A stretch of DNA of 35,515 nucleotides from CAZPDM01 sp964585305 (GTDB lineage Bacteria > Planctomycetota > Uabimicrobiia > Uabimicrobiales > JABWCH01), in contig CAZPDM010000040.1 of the NCBI GenBank assembly GCA_964585305.1, positions 1 through 35,515 on the forward strand, in the 5' to 3' direction. Shown here one piece after another: positions 14,114-23,804 of the stretch. The first letter of the stretch is position 1; each line of letters begins with the position of its first letter. The notes under the pieces were generated by a model. It saw nothing but the letters and a program-made list of their open reading frames with translations. It had not been told where the DNA came from and ran no database searches. The translations under genes were made by a program, and so were the position numbers.

Positions 14114-16903
14114 ATGAAAATACGCATAGATATGCACAATAGAATTCAATTCGTTTTATTTGTAGTACTATATACTTTTCTAATTACAGGTCTATTATCT
14201 TGTACTCAAGGTCCAACAACAAAACCAGCTGAAACACAAGAAAATCAATCTAATCCAGAACAACCAGCTACGCCAACCCCAACTCCAGATTCAATCACTA
14301 CACAAGCACCAAATATTCAACCCCAAGCTAATCCAGAATCACCAGCATCAACAAATATTGAAGAAGATCCCCAATTCCTAGCAAGAATTCAACAAGAAAA
14401 AGTCCGATTAGAACAACAAAACATTATAGTTAAAGATCTATTAAAAGCCGCAAGAACAGAAGCATCTCAGGAACGATATTCTGATGCCTATTATTTTGTG
14501 CTGGAAGCTCTTAAATTAAAACCAGATCATTCTGAAGCGTTATTACTAAAAAAAGCTTATGGCCAAAAATTAGGCTATCGTCCTGACGAAATTGCAGCTC
14601 AATTTGATGAAACTCTTAAACTTAAAAAAGTTCAAATCGATCAAACAAATTTAGAGGTAGATAATCGTATCAGTCAAGGCAAAGCCTTGATGAAAGAACA
14701 AAAGTATTCTGAAGCCATTTCCATTTTCAAACGTGCCAAAGATTTATTGCGATGGATACCATATCATGTTCCAGATTTGGAAGGAAAAGGCAAACAGTTA
14801 GATCATCTTATCCAAGTTGCAGAGCAGGAAGATTTAGTTTTCCAAGAAGACTTAAAAAAACAAAAAATGCTAGCAGCAGAAGAACAAGCTAGACGAGAAG
14901 AACAATCCAGAATCAATACAGTTCAAGAACAAATTAAAAACCTATATCGTCAAGCAAGTCTTTCTTTTGAACAAGAAAAATATGATCTCGCTGAAAACTT
15001 TTGCAATCAAGTTACACTATTAGATCCTGAAAATAAAGAATCTAAGCAACTTATTGAAATTATACGCCAGGCTCGCCATGCAAAAGTTTTTGATGAAAAC
15101 CGTTCAAAATATTTAGAAGAATGGAAGCTTACTTTTGCTCAAATTGATGAAGCTATGCTACCTATGCATGAAATCGTAAAATTTCCTTCCTATGAAACTT
15201 GGAAATCAGTTTCTAAGCGCGGCAGCAAAAGTATGCAAATAGATCAAGAACCAGAATCTCCACAAGATGCAAAAATTAGAAAACAATTAGAAACTGAAAT
15301 ATTACCACGTATGGATTTTAATGATGCTCCATTGCGTGAAGTTGTTGATTATTTGAGAGGAACAACAAATATCAACATCATTATCGATCCTGAAGTATAT
15401 AAAGAATTTCCAGATGAAGAATCTTTAAAAACAAACTTAACTGTTACCAATCTAAAATTAAGCTCTATTTTCAATTGGATGCTTGCACCAAAAGGACTTA
15501 CATATCATATTGCTAATGGTGTAATCATTATTTCTACTAAAAAACGTATTGTTGAAAAAACTTATTTACGTTTATATAACGTACGCGATTTAACTGGTAA
15601 ATTAAATGATTTCCCTGGTATGGAAATTGATTTAGCGGCTCGTAGCAAAGGAGAAGGAACTTTAACAGGTATAGAAATAACCAGTCCTGATGCACGTCCT
15701 GCAACAACAATTACCGAAGAGCAATTAACAAATCTTATTAAAGATAATATTGCCAAAGGAAGTTGGAAAGAAGAATCCAATTCTATTGAAATTCGACATG
15801 GAACATTAATTATCAGACAAACTGCAAACATCCATAAACAAATAGAATCTCTTTTAAATGATTTACGTAAAGCCACAGGCTTACTTGTAACTATCGAAGC
15901 CAGATTCTTAACAGTAAGTGATGATTTTTTGGAAGATGTTGGTGTTGATTGGAGAAGTTTAGGAGCAACAGCACTTGGTGAAAGCGAAACTAATGAAACC
16001 AATATAGGAACAAAAATAACTTCTAAAGACACCGATGATGATGCATTAAAACCAGGCGATGTTGGTACCGGATATGATTTCCGATCGATGGATGATATGG
16101 TTTTTGGTAAAGTTTCTGACGGAAATACCATGGGAACTGGTAGAGGCGCAGGGCTTTACTATAAATATAAAGATGATTTAGAAACACGACAACGTTTAGA
16201 AAATATTTTTGACCAAAGCTTAGGAAATACAAATGTTCTTACTAATAGCGGTGGTCTTAATATGCAAATGGCGTATGTTGATGAAGTTGAACTGCAAATG
16301 ATTCTCAAAGCAGTACGAAAACGCTCTCGCAGCAATTTACTTACTGCTCCACGACTTACTGTATTCAACACCCAACGAGCAAATGTTACCGTTGTCAACC
16401 AAATTGCTTATGTTCAAGACTATAATGTCGAAATTGCAACAAAAGCTACTATTGCAGATCCTATTGTCGGAACTATTCAAGATGGTGTTATTTTAGATGT
16501 ACGCCCTATTATTAGCGCAGATCGTAAATATATTACGATGGAACTTCAACCAACCGTAGCCGTTCTAGTTGGTGGTGCTCCACGTAGTGTCTCTACTCAA
16601 TTAGCTTCTTCCGCCGATAAAGGCCAAGGCTCAATCATCATTGAGCTACCTGATATGGGAATGACCAAAATTCGTACAACTGTAACAATTCCAGATGGTG
16701 GAACATTATTGCTTGGCGGTCTAATGGAAGCCACACGACAAGACTATACCTCTGGAGTTCCATTCTTATCCGATCTTCCTATTTTAAATTTCTTTACTAG
16801 CCGCCGCGGCCAATATTCCCATAAACAAAATCTTCTCATCTTAGTTAGTGCGAAGATCACTTCAATGGAAGAAAAAGAACCAAGTGAAGGTTTACAACGT
16901 TAA
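14114..16903 (+). CDS. Outer-membrane secretin-family lipoprotein (type II/III secretion, GspD/PilQ-like) with TPR-like N-terminal region
   Basis: The 929-residue protein begins with a lipoprotein signal peptide, lipobox LLSC (C30), then a Pro/Thr/Gln linker. Residues about 95-330 are charged helical repeats with TPR-like spacing. Residues about 395-480 are a secretin N-domain (RMDFNDAPLREVVDYL, NLKLSSIFNWML), with a second N-domain near 545-590. The secretin pore domain (about 590-925) includes LLTAPRLTVFN and the signature VTIPDGGTLLLGGL, then GVPFLSDLPILNFF. It should form a multimeric outer-membrane channel. No other secretion gene is adjacent, apart from the distant prepilin-like gene. 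GGAGGG is 17 nt from the ATG, an unusually long spacing, and an in-frame stop at 14108 excludes an upstream start. Confidence 0.88.
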   Translation: MKIRIDMHNRIQFVLFVVLYTFLITGLLSCTQGPTTKPAETQENQSNPEQPATPTPTPDSITTQAPNIQPQANPESPASTNIEEDPQFLARIQQEKVRLEQQNIIVKDLLKAARTEASQERYSDAYYFVLEALKLKPDHSEALLLKKAYGQKLGYRPDEIAAQFDETLKLKKVQIDQTNLEVDNRISQGKALMKEQKYSEAISIFKRAKDLLRWIPYHVPDLEGKGKQLDHLIQVAEQEDLVFQEDLKKQKMLAAEEQARREEQSRINTVQEQIKNLYRQASLSFEQEKYDLAENFCNQVTLLDPENKESKQLIEIIRQARHAKVFDENRSKYLEEWKLTFAQIDEAMLPMHEIVKFPSYETWKSVSKRGSKSMQIDQEPESPQDAKIRKQLETEILPRMDFNDAPLREVVDYLRGTTNINIIIDPEVYKEFPDEESLKTNLTVTNLKLSSIFNWMLAPKGLTYHIANGVIIISTKKRIVEKTYLRLYNVRDLTGKLNDFPGMEIDLAARSKGEGTLTGIEITSPDARPATTITEEQLTNLIKDNIAKGSWKEESNSIEIRHGTLIIRQTANIHKQIESLLNDLRKATGLLVTIEARFLTVSDDFLEDVGVDWRSLGATALGESETNETNIGTKITSKDTDDDALKPGDVGTGYDFRSMDDMVFGKVSDGNTMGTGRGAGLYYKYKDDLETRQRLENIFDQSLGNTNVLTNSGGLNMQMAYVDEVELQMILKAVRKRSRSNLLTAPRLTVFNTQRANVTVVNQIAYVQDYNVEIATKATIADPIVGTIQDGVILDVRPIISADRKYITMELQPTVAVLVGGAPRSVSTQLASSADKGQGSIIIELPDMGMTKIRTTVTIPDGGTLLLGGLMEATRQDYTSGVPFLSDLPILNFFTSRRGQYSHKQNLLILVSAKITSMEEKEPSEGLQR

Positions 16904-16915
16904 TTTTTAGTAAAA

Positions 16916-16940
16916 CCCTCTTGAGGATTTCTCAAGAGGG
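16916..16940 (+). terminator. Hairpin between secretin and PP2C genes (weak terminator or processing site)
   Basis: A perfect 10-bp stem CCCTCTTGAG / CTCAAGAGGG with a 5-nt loop follows the secretin stop. It is followed by AAACTATATTTT rather than a clean T-run, so partial read-through into the PP2C gene 24 nt later is likely. Confidence 0.6.
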
Positions 16941-16963
16941 AAACTATATTTTATGAGGGTAAA

Positions 16964-19273
16964 ATGCCTTTAGTCCTAAAAGGCAAGCTAAAATCTCGAC
17001 TGGATATACAATGGGAAAGCTCAATCCCAGTCTATCTCCAACTAACCATTACCGAAAATCAAGAAACTGTTTTGTTTTTACAAGATTTAGGTAGTGGTTC
17101 AGGAAAAATTCAATTAGAATTAAGCCAACTGGATTTAGAGCCTTTTTATGATGCATCTGAATTAGATTTAGTTGCTTTATTAAAAGGACAAGATGGAAAT
17201 ACTCAGGCAATTTCAGAATCTTGTACAATTCAAAAATGCCATCATCCAAGTTGCGGACAATGGGGACATGTCAGAGAGGATGGATATTGTAAACATTGTG
17301 GACGTCGTATTCGCAACCAAAGTTATTCCCATGGCTTCCGTAAATTAGAAATAGGCACATACAACATAACACTCTGGAATAACACAGAAGGAAAACTGTC
17401 TAAACTTAAAGAAAATAGAGAAGATGAACATTGTATATTTTCAACAGGACGATATGAAAGTAAATATCATTATCGTGATTATGCTGAAATTATCGAAGAA
17501 AAATTTGATTTAAATGTTGAAAAAAAATACTTGCACCTTCATGAAATACTTCAACAGAGTGATTTATTAGATAAATTTTGGAAACCTCCATATTCTTGTT
17601 TTCAAGAACAAGAACAACGCACAATCTGGATATACTATCCTCGTTTAGCTAAACAACCAAACTGGAGAAATATATCTGCACTTTCTTATATTCTTAGCAA
17701 AAATGCAGATATTTTAACCTCAAAAGAAATTGTTCAAATCGGAATTCAATTATGTGGTATTGCCAGAAAGATACGTCATTTAGGATATAATTGGGGTGGG
17801 ACAAAATTATCTGATTTAATTTTATGTAGAGATCGTGAAAAAAATATAGCCATATATTTACGATCTAAAGATATAAGTTGGAATGGAATTCCTACAAAAG
17901 CATTACTAGATTCCTGCCTTATGCCATGGGAATTATTTTGGGAAAACAATTCATCAGAAAATAACACAAAATATGAACGCACAGAAATTTATATAATTGC
18001 TGCTATTTTGTACTTCCTTTGTGCGAAGTCTCCTAATCTTCTTGCTTACAATTCATTATCATATCAATATGGCTTGCCTGCATTTAAACTTTTCCAAAAA
18101 AATCAAACAGAAAATACACCAACTAAAAATCCCATAGATGATCATTTAGAATCTGTCCTGAATCCTGCTTTAATTTTAAATCCACAAGAACGAGGATACC
18201 AAACTCTACAAGAATTTCAAGCTGCATTAGAATTGCTAGCAAAATGGCCATCCATCAATTGGTTAAATACTCCATTTAGCCTTGATACTGGCTATGCACT
18301 AGATATTGGTTATGAAAAATGTGATGACGATCTTAGTATGAATCAAGATGCTATTTTTGCTACAACATACACCTTGCGCAAAAAACAATGGGGTATGTTT
18401 GCTTTATGCGATGGTATTTCAACTGCAACAATAGGTTCTGGAGATCAAGCCAGCCAAATTATTGTGAACACTTTTCACAAATGGTGGAAAAATACCAACG
18501 AAGAAGAAAGAAAAAATATCTGCTCTTACGCAAGATATGATTTTAAAAAAGGATGTGAATTTTTATCTTCCTTAATAAATGAAGCAAATGAAAAAATAGC
18601 AGAAGCTGTTGAAAAATTAGGAACCCCAGAATCTCTCAAACAATCCTTAATAATGGGAAGCACTATTTCCACAGGGCTAATATATGAAGGGTCTTTACTA
18701 TTTGCATGGTTAGGAGATAGCCCCATTTATAGAATATGCCGATTAGGATGGGAAAGACTAAATTATGAAGATAATGAGAGAAACCATCGACTTTCTGCTG
18801 GAATGCCTTTAGATGAATGTTTCTTTGAAGGAGGAGATTCTTTAACTCGTTGTGTAGGTGCAAATTTCTATATCGAAAAGAATCTTGAACTTCATTATGG
18901 ACATACTTTTTTTTACCCTGGGGAGCATATTTTAATTTGCTCAGATGGAATTCCTGATTATATTGAACAAGAACCATCATATATACACCATGAAAACTAT
19001 CAAATGCTTAGAATTGCCTCAATTCTCAACCAATATGATAAGGATAGTCTTCTTGATGCTAAAACATTAGCAACTATTCTCATTTCTACTGTAAATCGTG
19101 CTGGTGGGGGTTACGACAATTTGTCAGCTATTCTAATTAGCACAGTACCAAGTACTCCTATGCAAGAAATATCATATAAAAAGTTACGACTACTTTCTGA
19201 CAATCTCAAACTACTAACTGTGCCTTCTACAGTCCACGAGGCTAAAACAATACAAATGCCACAAATATTGTAA
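16964..19273 (+). CDS. PP2C-type Ser/Thr phosphatase fused to a zinc ribbon and a kinase-like domain
   Basis: The 769-residue cytoplasmic protein has three recognisable parts. A zinc ribbon has C92-X4-C97 ... C109-X2-C112. Residues about 200-425 look like a kinase C-lobe without catalytic residues (QLCGIARKIRHLGYNWGG, PWELF, RTEIYIIAAILYFLC, LNPQERGYQTLQEF), that is, a pseudokinase (inference). Residues about 440-730 form a PP2C domain with metal-binding motifs NQDAI (D462), FALCDG (D483), WLGDSP (D585), ICSDG (D661) and GGYDNL (D718, N719), so activity is likely. GAGGG precedes the ATG. The vWA gene follows after 26 nt and a kinase gene lies further downstream, suggesting that it reverses that kinase's phosphorylation. 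Confidence 0.85.
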   Translation: MPLVLKGKLKSRLDIQWESSIPVYLQLTITENQETVLFLQDLGSGSGKIQLELSQLDLEPFYDASELDLVALLKGQDGNTQAISESCTIQKCHHPSCGQWGHVREDGYCKHCGRRIRNQSYSHGFRKLEIGTYNITLWNNTEGKLSKLKENREDEHCIFSTGRYESKYHYRDYAEIIEEKFDLNVEKKYLHLHEILQQSDLLDKFWKPPYSCFQEQEQRTIWIYYPRLAKQPNWRNISALSYILSKNADILTSKEIVQIGIQLCGIARKIRHLGYNWGGTKLSDLILCRDREKNIAIYLRSKDISWNGIPTKALLDSCLMPWELFWENNSSENNTKYERTEIYIIAAILYFLCAKSPNLLAYNSLSYQYGLPAFKLFQKNQTENTPTKNPIDDHLESVLNPALILNPQERGYQTLQEFQAALELLAKWPSINWLNTPFSLDTGYALDIGYEKCDDDLSMNQDAIFATTYTLRKKQWGMFALCDGISTATIGSGDQASQIIVNTFHKWWKNTNEEERKNICSYARYDFKKGCEFLSSLINEANEKIAEAVEKLGTPESLKQSLIMGSTISTGLIYEGSLLFAWLGDSPIYRICRLGWERLNYEDNERNHRLSAGMPLDECFFEGGDSLTRCVGANFYIEKNLELHYGHTFFYPGEHILICSDGIPDYIEQEPSYIHHENYQMLRIASILNQYDKDSLLDAKTLATILISTVNRAGGGYDNLSAILISTVPSTPMQEISYKKLRLLSDNLKLLTVPSTVHEAKTIQMPQIL

Positions 19274-19299
19274 AAGCCTTTTTGGAAAGGAACTTAGGA

Positions 19300-20628
19300 A
19301 TGGATGAGAATTCCCTGTTTTGCTTCAAATGCTTAATTGAACAGCCTTATATTAAGTCTGATGCTCCAGAACCAGTCGAACGCGATATTCTTATTGAAGC
19401 ATATCTACAGGATAATCTCCGTGTGGATCCTAGTCTGCTTTGTCATACGCATTTTATATTAGTTCTCGATATTAGCGGCTCGATGGATGATCTATTAGAA
19501 CCAAATAAAACTAAACTACAGGCTGTAGTTGAGGCTGCTACTCATGTTATTGATGGAATTAAGGGCGATGATTTAATTTCCATCATCACATTCACTAATA
19601 CAGAAAGAGTTTTTTGCTGGGCAGAACCTGTTTCTATGCAAGAAGAACTAAAATCAAAAATTACAGAAATATATAATTACCCACGAAGTTCTACAAACTT
19701 AGCCCCAGCTTTAAAAAAAGCCAGACAAAAACTCTCTGAACTACAAAATCAAAAAAAAGATATGGCAACCAAATTGCTTATTCTCACAGATGGTCAAATT
19801 CATGATGTGGAAGCATGTGAGCCATTAGCAGAAGAATTCCATAAGCTTGGAATGGATATAGACACCTTAGGTATAGGTGTTGAATTCCATGGAGAAGAAA
19901 TGGAGCGATTAACTAGTGGATTTATGGAAAAACTTGAAAATGTTAGTCAAACTGTTGCCGTTTTTGAACGTAGTTTACGAACTTTACAAAATACTATAGC
20001 AACAAAAGTTAAAGTAGAATTAGACCCAACTGAAGGTGTAGAAATCAGAGGTATTGCAAAAATTTCTCCCGATATTAAACTTATGCCACATCAAAATAGG
20101 ATTATTTCCTTTGAAAATGTAGACAGAAATCGACGTTATGCTTCTGTAATTAGAACTTTAATAGACCCAGCACCATTAGGTGAAAAAGCTATCCTTACTT
20201 GTACATTAACCTTTGATATACCTAAAAAAAGTATCAATGAAGAAACTATAGAACGTGTTGTTGCTGTTCATTTTACTAACGACCCTAATAAATATAGGGA
20301 AGCTCCTAGTGGAGAAGTCCTCCATGCTTCTACATACTATACCATTGCTTTACGAGCACAAGAAATACAAGAAAATAATGGCAATACTGAATTGATCATG
20401 CGTAATCTAAAACTTATTATCAATCGCCTTAAAAAGATTGGTGATTTAGAGACAATGGGACGATGGGAAGCTGTTAAAGATGATTATATTCGAAAAGGAG
20501 AGTTCTCTCTTGAAGAATATAATAAAGTATCTGTCTCAAAATCCAAAACAAGTACTGCATATTCTGCTTTACCACCGCCAGAAACTTCTGGTGGCGATGG
20601 TGGATTTGATGATGAACTAACATGGTAA
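19300..20628 (+). CDS. von Willebrand factor A domain protein
   Basis: The 442-residue protein has a vWA domain at about 50-230 with a complete MIDAS: DISGSMD (D57, S59, S61), SSTNL (T132) and LTDGQ (D164). Downstream is a beta-rich region (about 240-350) and a helical part, ending in an acidic Gly-rich tail. There is no signal peptide, so it is cytoplasmic. I chose ATG 19300 because AAAGGA lies 8 nt upstream; an in-frame TTG at 19282 is less likely. It is directly downstream of the PP2C gene and ends in a terminator. vWA proteins commonly act as metal-dependent scaffolds; pairing with PP2C and kinase genes resembles TerY-P triads, though this protein is longer than TerY. Confidence 0.87.
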   Translation: MDENSLFCFKCLIEQPYIKSDAPEPVERDILIEAYLQDNLRVDPSLLCHTHFILVLDISGSMDDLLEPNKTKLQAVVEAATHVIDGIKGDDLISIITFTNTERVFCWAEPVSMQEELKSKITEIYNYPRSSTNLAPALKKARQKLSELQNQKKDMATKLLILTDGQIHDVEACEPLAEEFHKLGMDIDTLGIGVEFHGEEMERLTSGFMEKLENVSQTVAVFERSLRTLQNTIATKVKVELDPTEGVEIRGIAKISPDIKLMPHQNRIISFENVDRNRRYASVIRTLIDPAPLGEKAILTCTLTFDIPKKSINEETIERVVAVHFTNDPNKYREAPSGEVLHASTYYTIALRAQEIQENNGNTELIMRNLKLIINRLKKIGDLETMGRWEAVKDDYIRKGEFSLEEYNKVSVSKSKTSTAYSALPPPETSGGDGGFDDELTW

Positions 20629-20648
20629 CATGGTAGTTAAATATTAAG

Positions 20649-20671
20649 GCCGCAGCAATGCGGCTTTGTTT
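20649..20671 (+). terminator. Terminator after the vWA gene
   Basis: GCCGCA-GCAA-TGCGGC, a 6-bp GC-rich stem with a 4-nt loop, followed by TTTGTTT. It separates the PP2C-vWA unit from the ammonia-lyase/kinase unit. Confidence 0.8.
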
Positions 20672-20735
20672 ACTTCAAAGACATGCCTAGCCTAAAATGG
20701 TTGCCCACTCTCGCACTTCTTTTAAGGATATTTTT

Positions 20736-22829
20736 ATGAAAATACAAGATGCAATTTCTCTTTCTAAAAAAGCAATCAACATCAATGGTAATGATTTAAA
20801 TATATCTCAAGTAGTTGCTATAGCAAGATATGGAGCAAAAATTACATTAGATAAAAACGCTATCAACAAGATACAACGTTGTCGAGATGTTGTGGACATT
20901 GTTGTTGAAAAAGATATGGTCGTTTATGGAATTAGTACAGGGTTTGGAGCATTAAGAGATCATATCATCCCACATACTCAAACAGTTTTATTGCAGAAAA
21001 ATCTCATTCGTAGTCATGCTTGTGGAGTAGGAACACCTCTTTCTCCAGAAATAGCCAGAGCAGCAATATTATTGCGTGCAAATACACTTGCAAAGGGAAA
21101 TTCCGGAATAAGAGTAATAGTTGTTAAACAACTATTAGAAATGTTAGAAAAAGGAATTTGCCCTTGGATTCCTAGCCAGGGAAGTGTAGGTGCAAGTGGA
21201 GATTTGTGCCCACTATCTCATATAGCATTAGTACTTATGGGAGATCCTGCTGGTAAATTTATCTATTGGAAACCTTCTGATAAAAAACAAAATATAAACA
21301 ATCTCTTCAACCAAGAAAATTTAATAAGCTCAACACCTGAAAATCTTAAAAAATATGGGTTTTCTCCTATCGAACTATCATATAAAGAAGGCCTTGCTTT
21401 AAATAATGGAACTCAAATTATGTCAGCTATAGCATGCATAACTTTATATGATTCTTACTGGACTCTTCACAGTGCGGAATTAGCAACTTGTTTGAGTTTT
21501 GAAGGAATCCAAGGAGTTGGAACAGCATTAGATAGTAGAATTCATCATGTTAGACCCTTATCAGAACAACCAGAAGTCAGCCAACGATTACGACATTATC
21601 TAAAAAATAGCACCATTTTATCTACTCCTATCAATGGAGCTGTTCTTTATCAAATTTATAAAAAAATTCAAAACATCATCCTCGAATTTAATGCAAAAAG
21701 TTCTATTAAAGATAAAAATAATAAAAAATATGCTCCTATATATAAGATTATCATAAATTCTTTAAAAGAAATGGCTAGTGCCATTGATGAAATCGTAGTA
21801 GCCGAAAAAAAAATTGCGGAAAAAGAAGCCAATCTTCCATGGCAAATTAGCTATAATACAAAGTCTTTAGAACGTGCAAAAGAAAAAATAAAATCTCTAA
21901 AAGAAAATATTTTAAATCTCCTTAATAACAAAATTCAAGGGACCAATATAGAACTAAAATTAGATAATTTCTTTGAAATAAGCAGGATTATCTCACAAAT
22001 CATTGATGATTTAGACAATGTAGTGCCTTCTAATTGCCCTACACAAGATGACTATTCTTTTCGCTGTACACCACAAGTTTTATCTTGTGCATGGAGAGCG
22101 TGGAAACATGCTGCAGAGGTACTTACAACAGAAATAAACTCTGCAACTGATAACCCTTTAATCTTCCCCCCAGAAATACCTGCTAGAGCTAAAAAAACAA
22201 CTTCCTATAAAAACTGGCTAAAGAAAAATTATGAAATTTGCAGAAAGGCTGTTATTTCTGGTGGAAATTTTCATGGTGAGCCTGTTGGAATGGTAATGGA
22301 TTATTTAGCCATTGCATTAGCTGAAGTTGGCAGCATTAGCGAACGAAGAACTGCCCATCTTGTTGATAAAAACCACAATCATGGATTACCAGCTTTTCTT
22401 ATAGAAGACGCTGGCGTAAATTCGGGATTTATGATCCCTCAATATACTGCTGCAGCTTTAGTCTCTGAAAATAAAATACTTGCTCATCCTGCAACAGTGG
22501 ATTCTATCCCTACAAGTGCAAATACTGAAGATCATGTAAGTATGGCTACAATAGCAAGTAGAAAATGCCAACAAACTTTAGAAAATCTCGTTAATATTAT
22601 TGCAATAGAAATACTTACTGCAAACCAAGCCGTATATTTAAGAAAGTTCCCAACAAGTTACACAACCAAAAAAATACAAAAATTTTTAACCACATGTAAA
22701 AGTGAGCTTGTTCCTCAAGGAATTCATTTCTATACAGAAGATCAAACATGGTATCCAATAATAGAAGTTATTGCCAATAACATTCGTAATCAAAATTTTG
22801 TTCGCAATATAGAAGTTTATCAAAATTAA
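20736..22829 (+). CDS. MIO-type aromatic amino acid ammonia-lyase (HAL/PAL family) with large insertion
   Basis: The family removes ammonia from histidine, Phe or Tyr using a self-made MIO group. Present are the MIO triad in GSVGASGDL (A153-S154-G155), the catalytic Tyr in VYGISTGFG (Y64), SHACGVG (93-99, the Ser-His of histidine lyases), QDDYSFRCTPQ (437-447), NSATDNPLIF, GGNFHGEPVG (509-518) and DSIPTSANTEDHVSM, where HAL usually has Gln instead of Thr. At 697 residues it is well above the usual 500-540: about 115-130 extra residues, helical and Lys/Glu-rich, lie at roughly 305-430. ATG 20736 has AAGGA 7-8 nt upstream and matches family N-termini; ATG 20697 is less likely. The kinase gene follows after 27 nt. 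The substrate is not settled by sequence. Confidence 0.85.
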   Translation: MKIQDAISLSKKAININGNDLNISQVVAIARYGAKITLDKNAINKIQRCRDVVDIVVEKDMVVYGISTGFGALRDHIIPHTQTVLLQKNLIRSHACGVGTPLSPEIARAAILLRANTLAKGNSGIRVIVVKQLLEMLEKGICPWIPSQGSVGASGDLCPLSHIALVLMGDPAGKFIYWKPSDKKQNINNLFNQENLISSTPENLKKYGFSPIELSYKEGLALNNGTQIMSAIACITLYDSYWTLHSAELATCLSFEGIQGVGTALDSRIHHVRPLSEQPEVSQRLRHYLKNSTILSTPINGAVLYQIYKKIQNIILEFNAKSSIKDKNNKKYAPIYKIIINSLKEMASAIDEIVVAEKKIAEKEANLPWQISYNTKSLERAKEKIKSLKENILNLLNNKIQGTNIELKLDNFFEISRIISQIIDDLDNVVPSNCPTQDDYSFRCTPQVLSCAWRAWKHAAEVLTTEINSATDNPLIFPPEIPARAKKTTSYKNWLKKNYEICRKAVISGGNFHGEPVGMVMDYLAIALAEVGSISERRTAHLVDKNHNHGLPAFLIEDAGVNSGFMIPQYTAAALVSENKILAHPATVDSIPTSANTEDHVSMATIASRKCQQTLENLVNIIAIEILTANQAVYLRKFPTSYTTKKIQKFLTTCKSELVPQGIHFYTEDQTWYPIIEVIANNIRNQNFVRNIEVYQN

Positions 22830-22856
22830 GCTCATTAACCTAGAATAGGGGGAAAT

Positions 22857-23750
22857 ATGCCAGACTGGAATAAAAAAACATTTTTTATCGCTCAAAAACC
22901 TTATCAAATAATCCAATCAATTGGTGCTGGTTCTCATGCAAGTATATGGCTTGCACGTGGTGTATTCTATCCCCATAATGAAATTATCATTAAAATAGCA
23001 CATGAAACTAAAGGAATTACAGCAGAACGTGTCCAAAATGAAATATGGTTTCTAAAAGAATTAAAACATGATAATATCCCCCCATTATTAGATGAAGGTA
23101 TTACAAATGGATATATTTGGCTATCTCAGCCACTGTATCAAAAACTTTCAATTTCTTATATAGATACCGAAGATAATGTTAGAAAAATAGCATATCCTGA
23201 AAAAGTAGAGCAGGAAGGATATGCTGCAATTGCTAAAAAAATACCTTTTTCTTTACGTGAGCAAACAACTCTTGATATTATTCAAGATATAAGCCTTGCT
23301 TTACAATATATTGCTGGAACAGGAATTATACATGCAGATATAAGCCCAGGGAATATTATGGAAAAACGAGGAAGCATTATAAAAAAACAATGCATACTTA
23401 TCGATTGGGGGGCGAGTGCTCTCATGTATCGTTACCCTGAAAAATCTTTCGGAAGCCTTCATTTTACTGCACCTGAAAGATTATTTGGAGAAGTTTGTAT
23501 AAAATCAGATTTGTTTTCTCTTGGTATTGTTTGTTTTTATATTCTTACAGGTTTAGTTCCATATACAGGAGAAAATGGAGAACTTTATTATAGTTCTACC
23601 ATCCAAAATGATGGTGTTGCTCCATCATGGTTTGTTTCGGAAATCAATCATAATTTAGATAAACTTATACAAGATATGATCCGATGTCTTCCTGAAGATA
23701 GACCAGATTCAGATGAAGTTGCCCGCCGTGCTCAACGGATAAAAAATTAA
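22857..23750 (+). CDS. Hanks-type serine/threonine protein kinase
   Basis: A compact 297-residue cytoplasmic kinase with no transmembrane or sensor domain. Motifs in order: Gly-rich loop GAGSHASIW (23-31), IIIKIA (K46), a Glu at 62, catalytic loop IIHADISPGNI (H159, D161, N166; HAD in place of HRD), IDWG (D183, DWG in place of DFG), APER (205-208), SDLFSLGIV (D218) and EDRP (R282). All catalytic residues are present. A strong ribosome binding site (AGGGGGA) precedes the ATG. It is cotranscribed with the ammonia-lyase and lies downstream of the PP2C and vWA genes. Substrates are unknown; the PP2C and vWA proteins and the lyase are the natural candidates (inference). Confidence 0.92.
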   Translation: MPDWNKKTFFIAQKPYQIIQSIGAGSHASIWLARGVFYPHNEIIIKIAHETKGITAERVQNEIWFLKELKHDNIPPLLDEGITNGYIWLSQPLYQKLSISYIDTEDNVRKIAYPEKVEQEGYAAIAKKIPFSLREQTTLDIIQDISLALQYIAGTGIIHADISPGNIMEKRGSIIKKQCILIDWGASALMYRYPEKSFGSLHFTAPERLFGEVCIKSDLFSLGIVCFYILTGLVPYTGENGELYYSSTIQNDGVAPSWFVSEINHNLDKLIQDMIRCLPEDRPDSDEVARRAQRIKN

Positions 23751-23757
23751 ACTTTAA

Positions 23758-23800
23758 AATATGGTAAATTATTTTATTAAAATAATTTACCATATTTTTT
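23758..23800 (+). terminator. Terminator after the kinase gene
   Basis: A perfect 18-bp stem (aatatggtaaattatttt / aaaataatttaccatatt) with a 3-nt loop, then a T-run. Confidence 0.9.
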
Positions 23801-23804
23801 ATTA

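Noticed and set aside
15562..16131. Minus-strand ORF inside the secretin gene
   Set aside because: It is an antisense shadow of a clearly conserved secretin domain.
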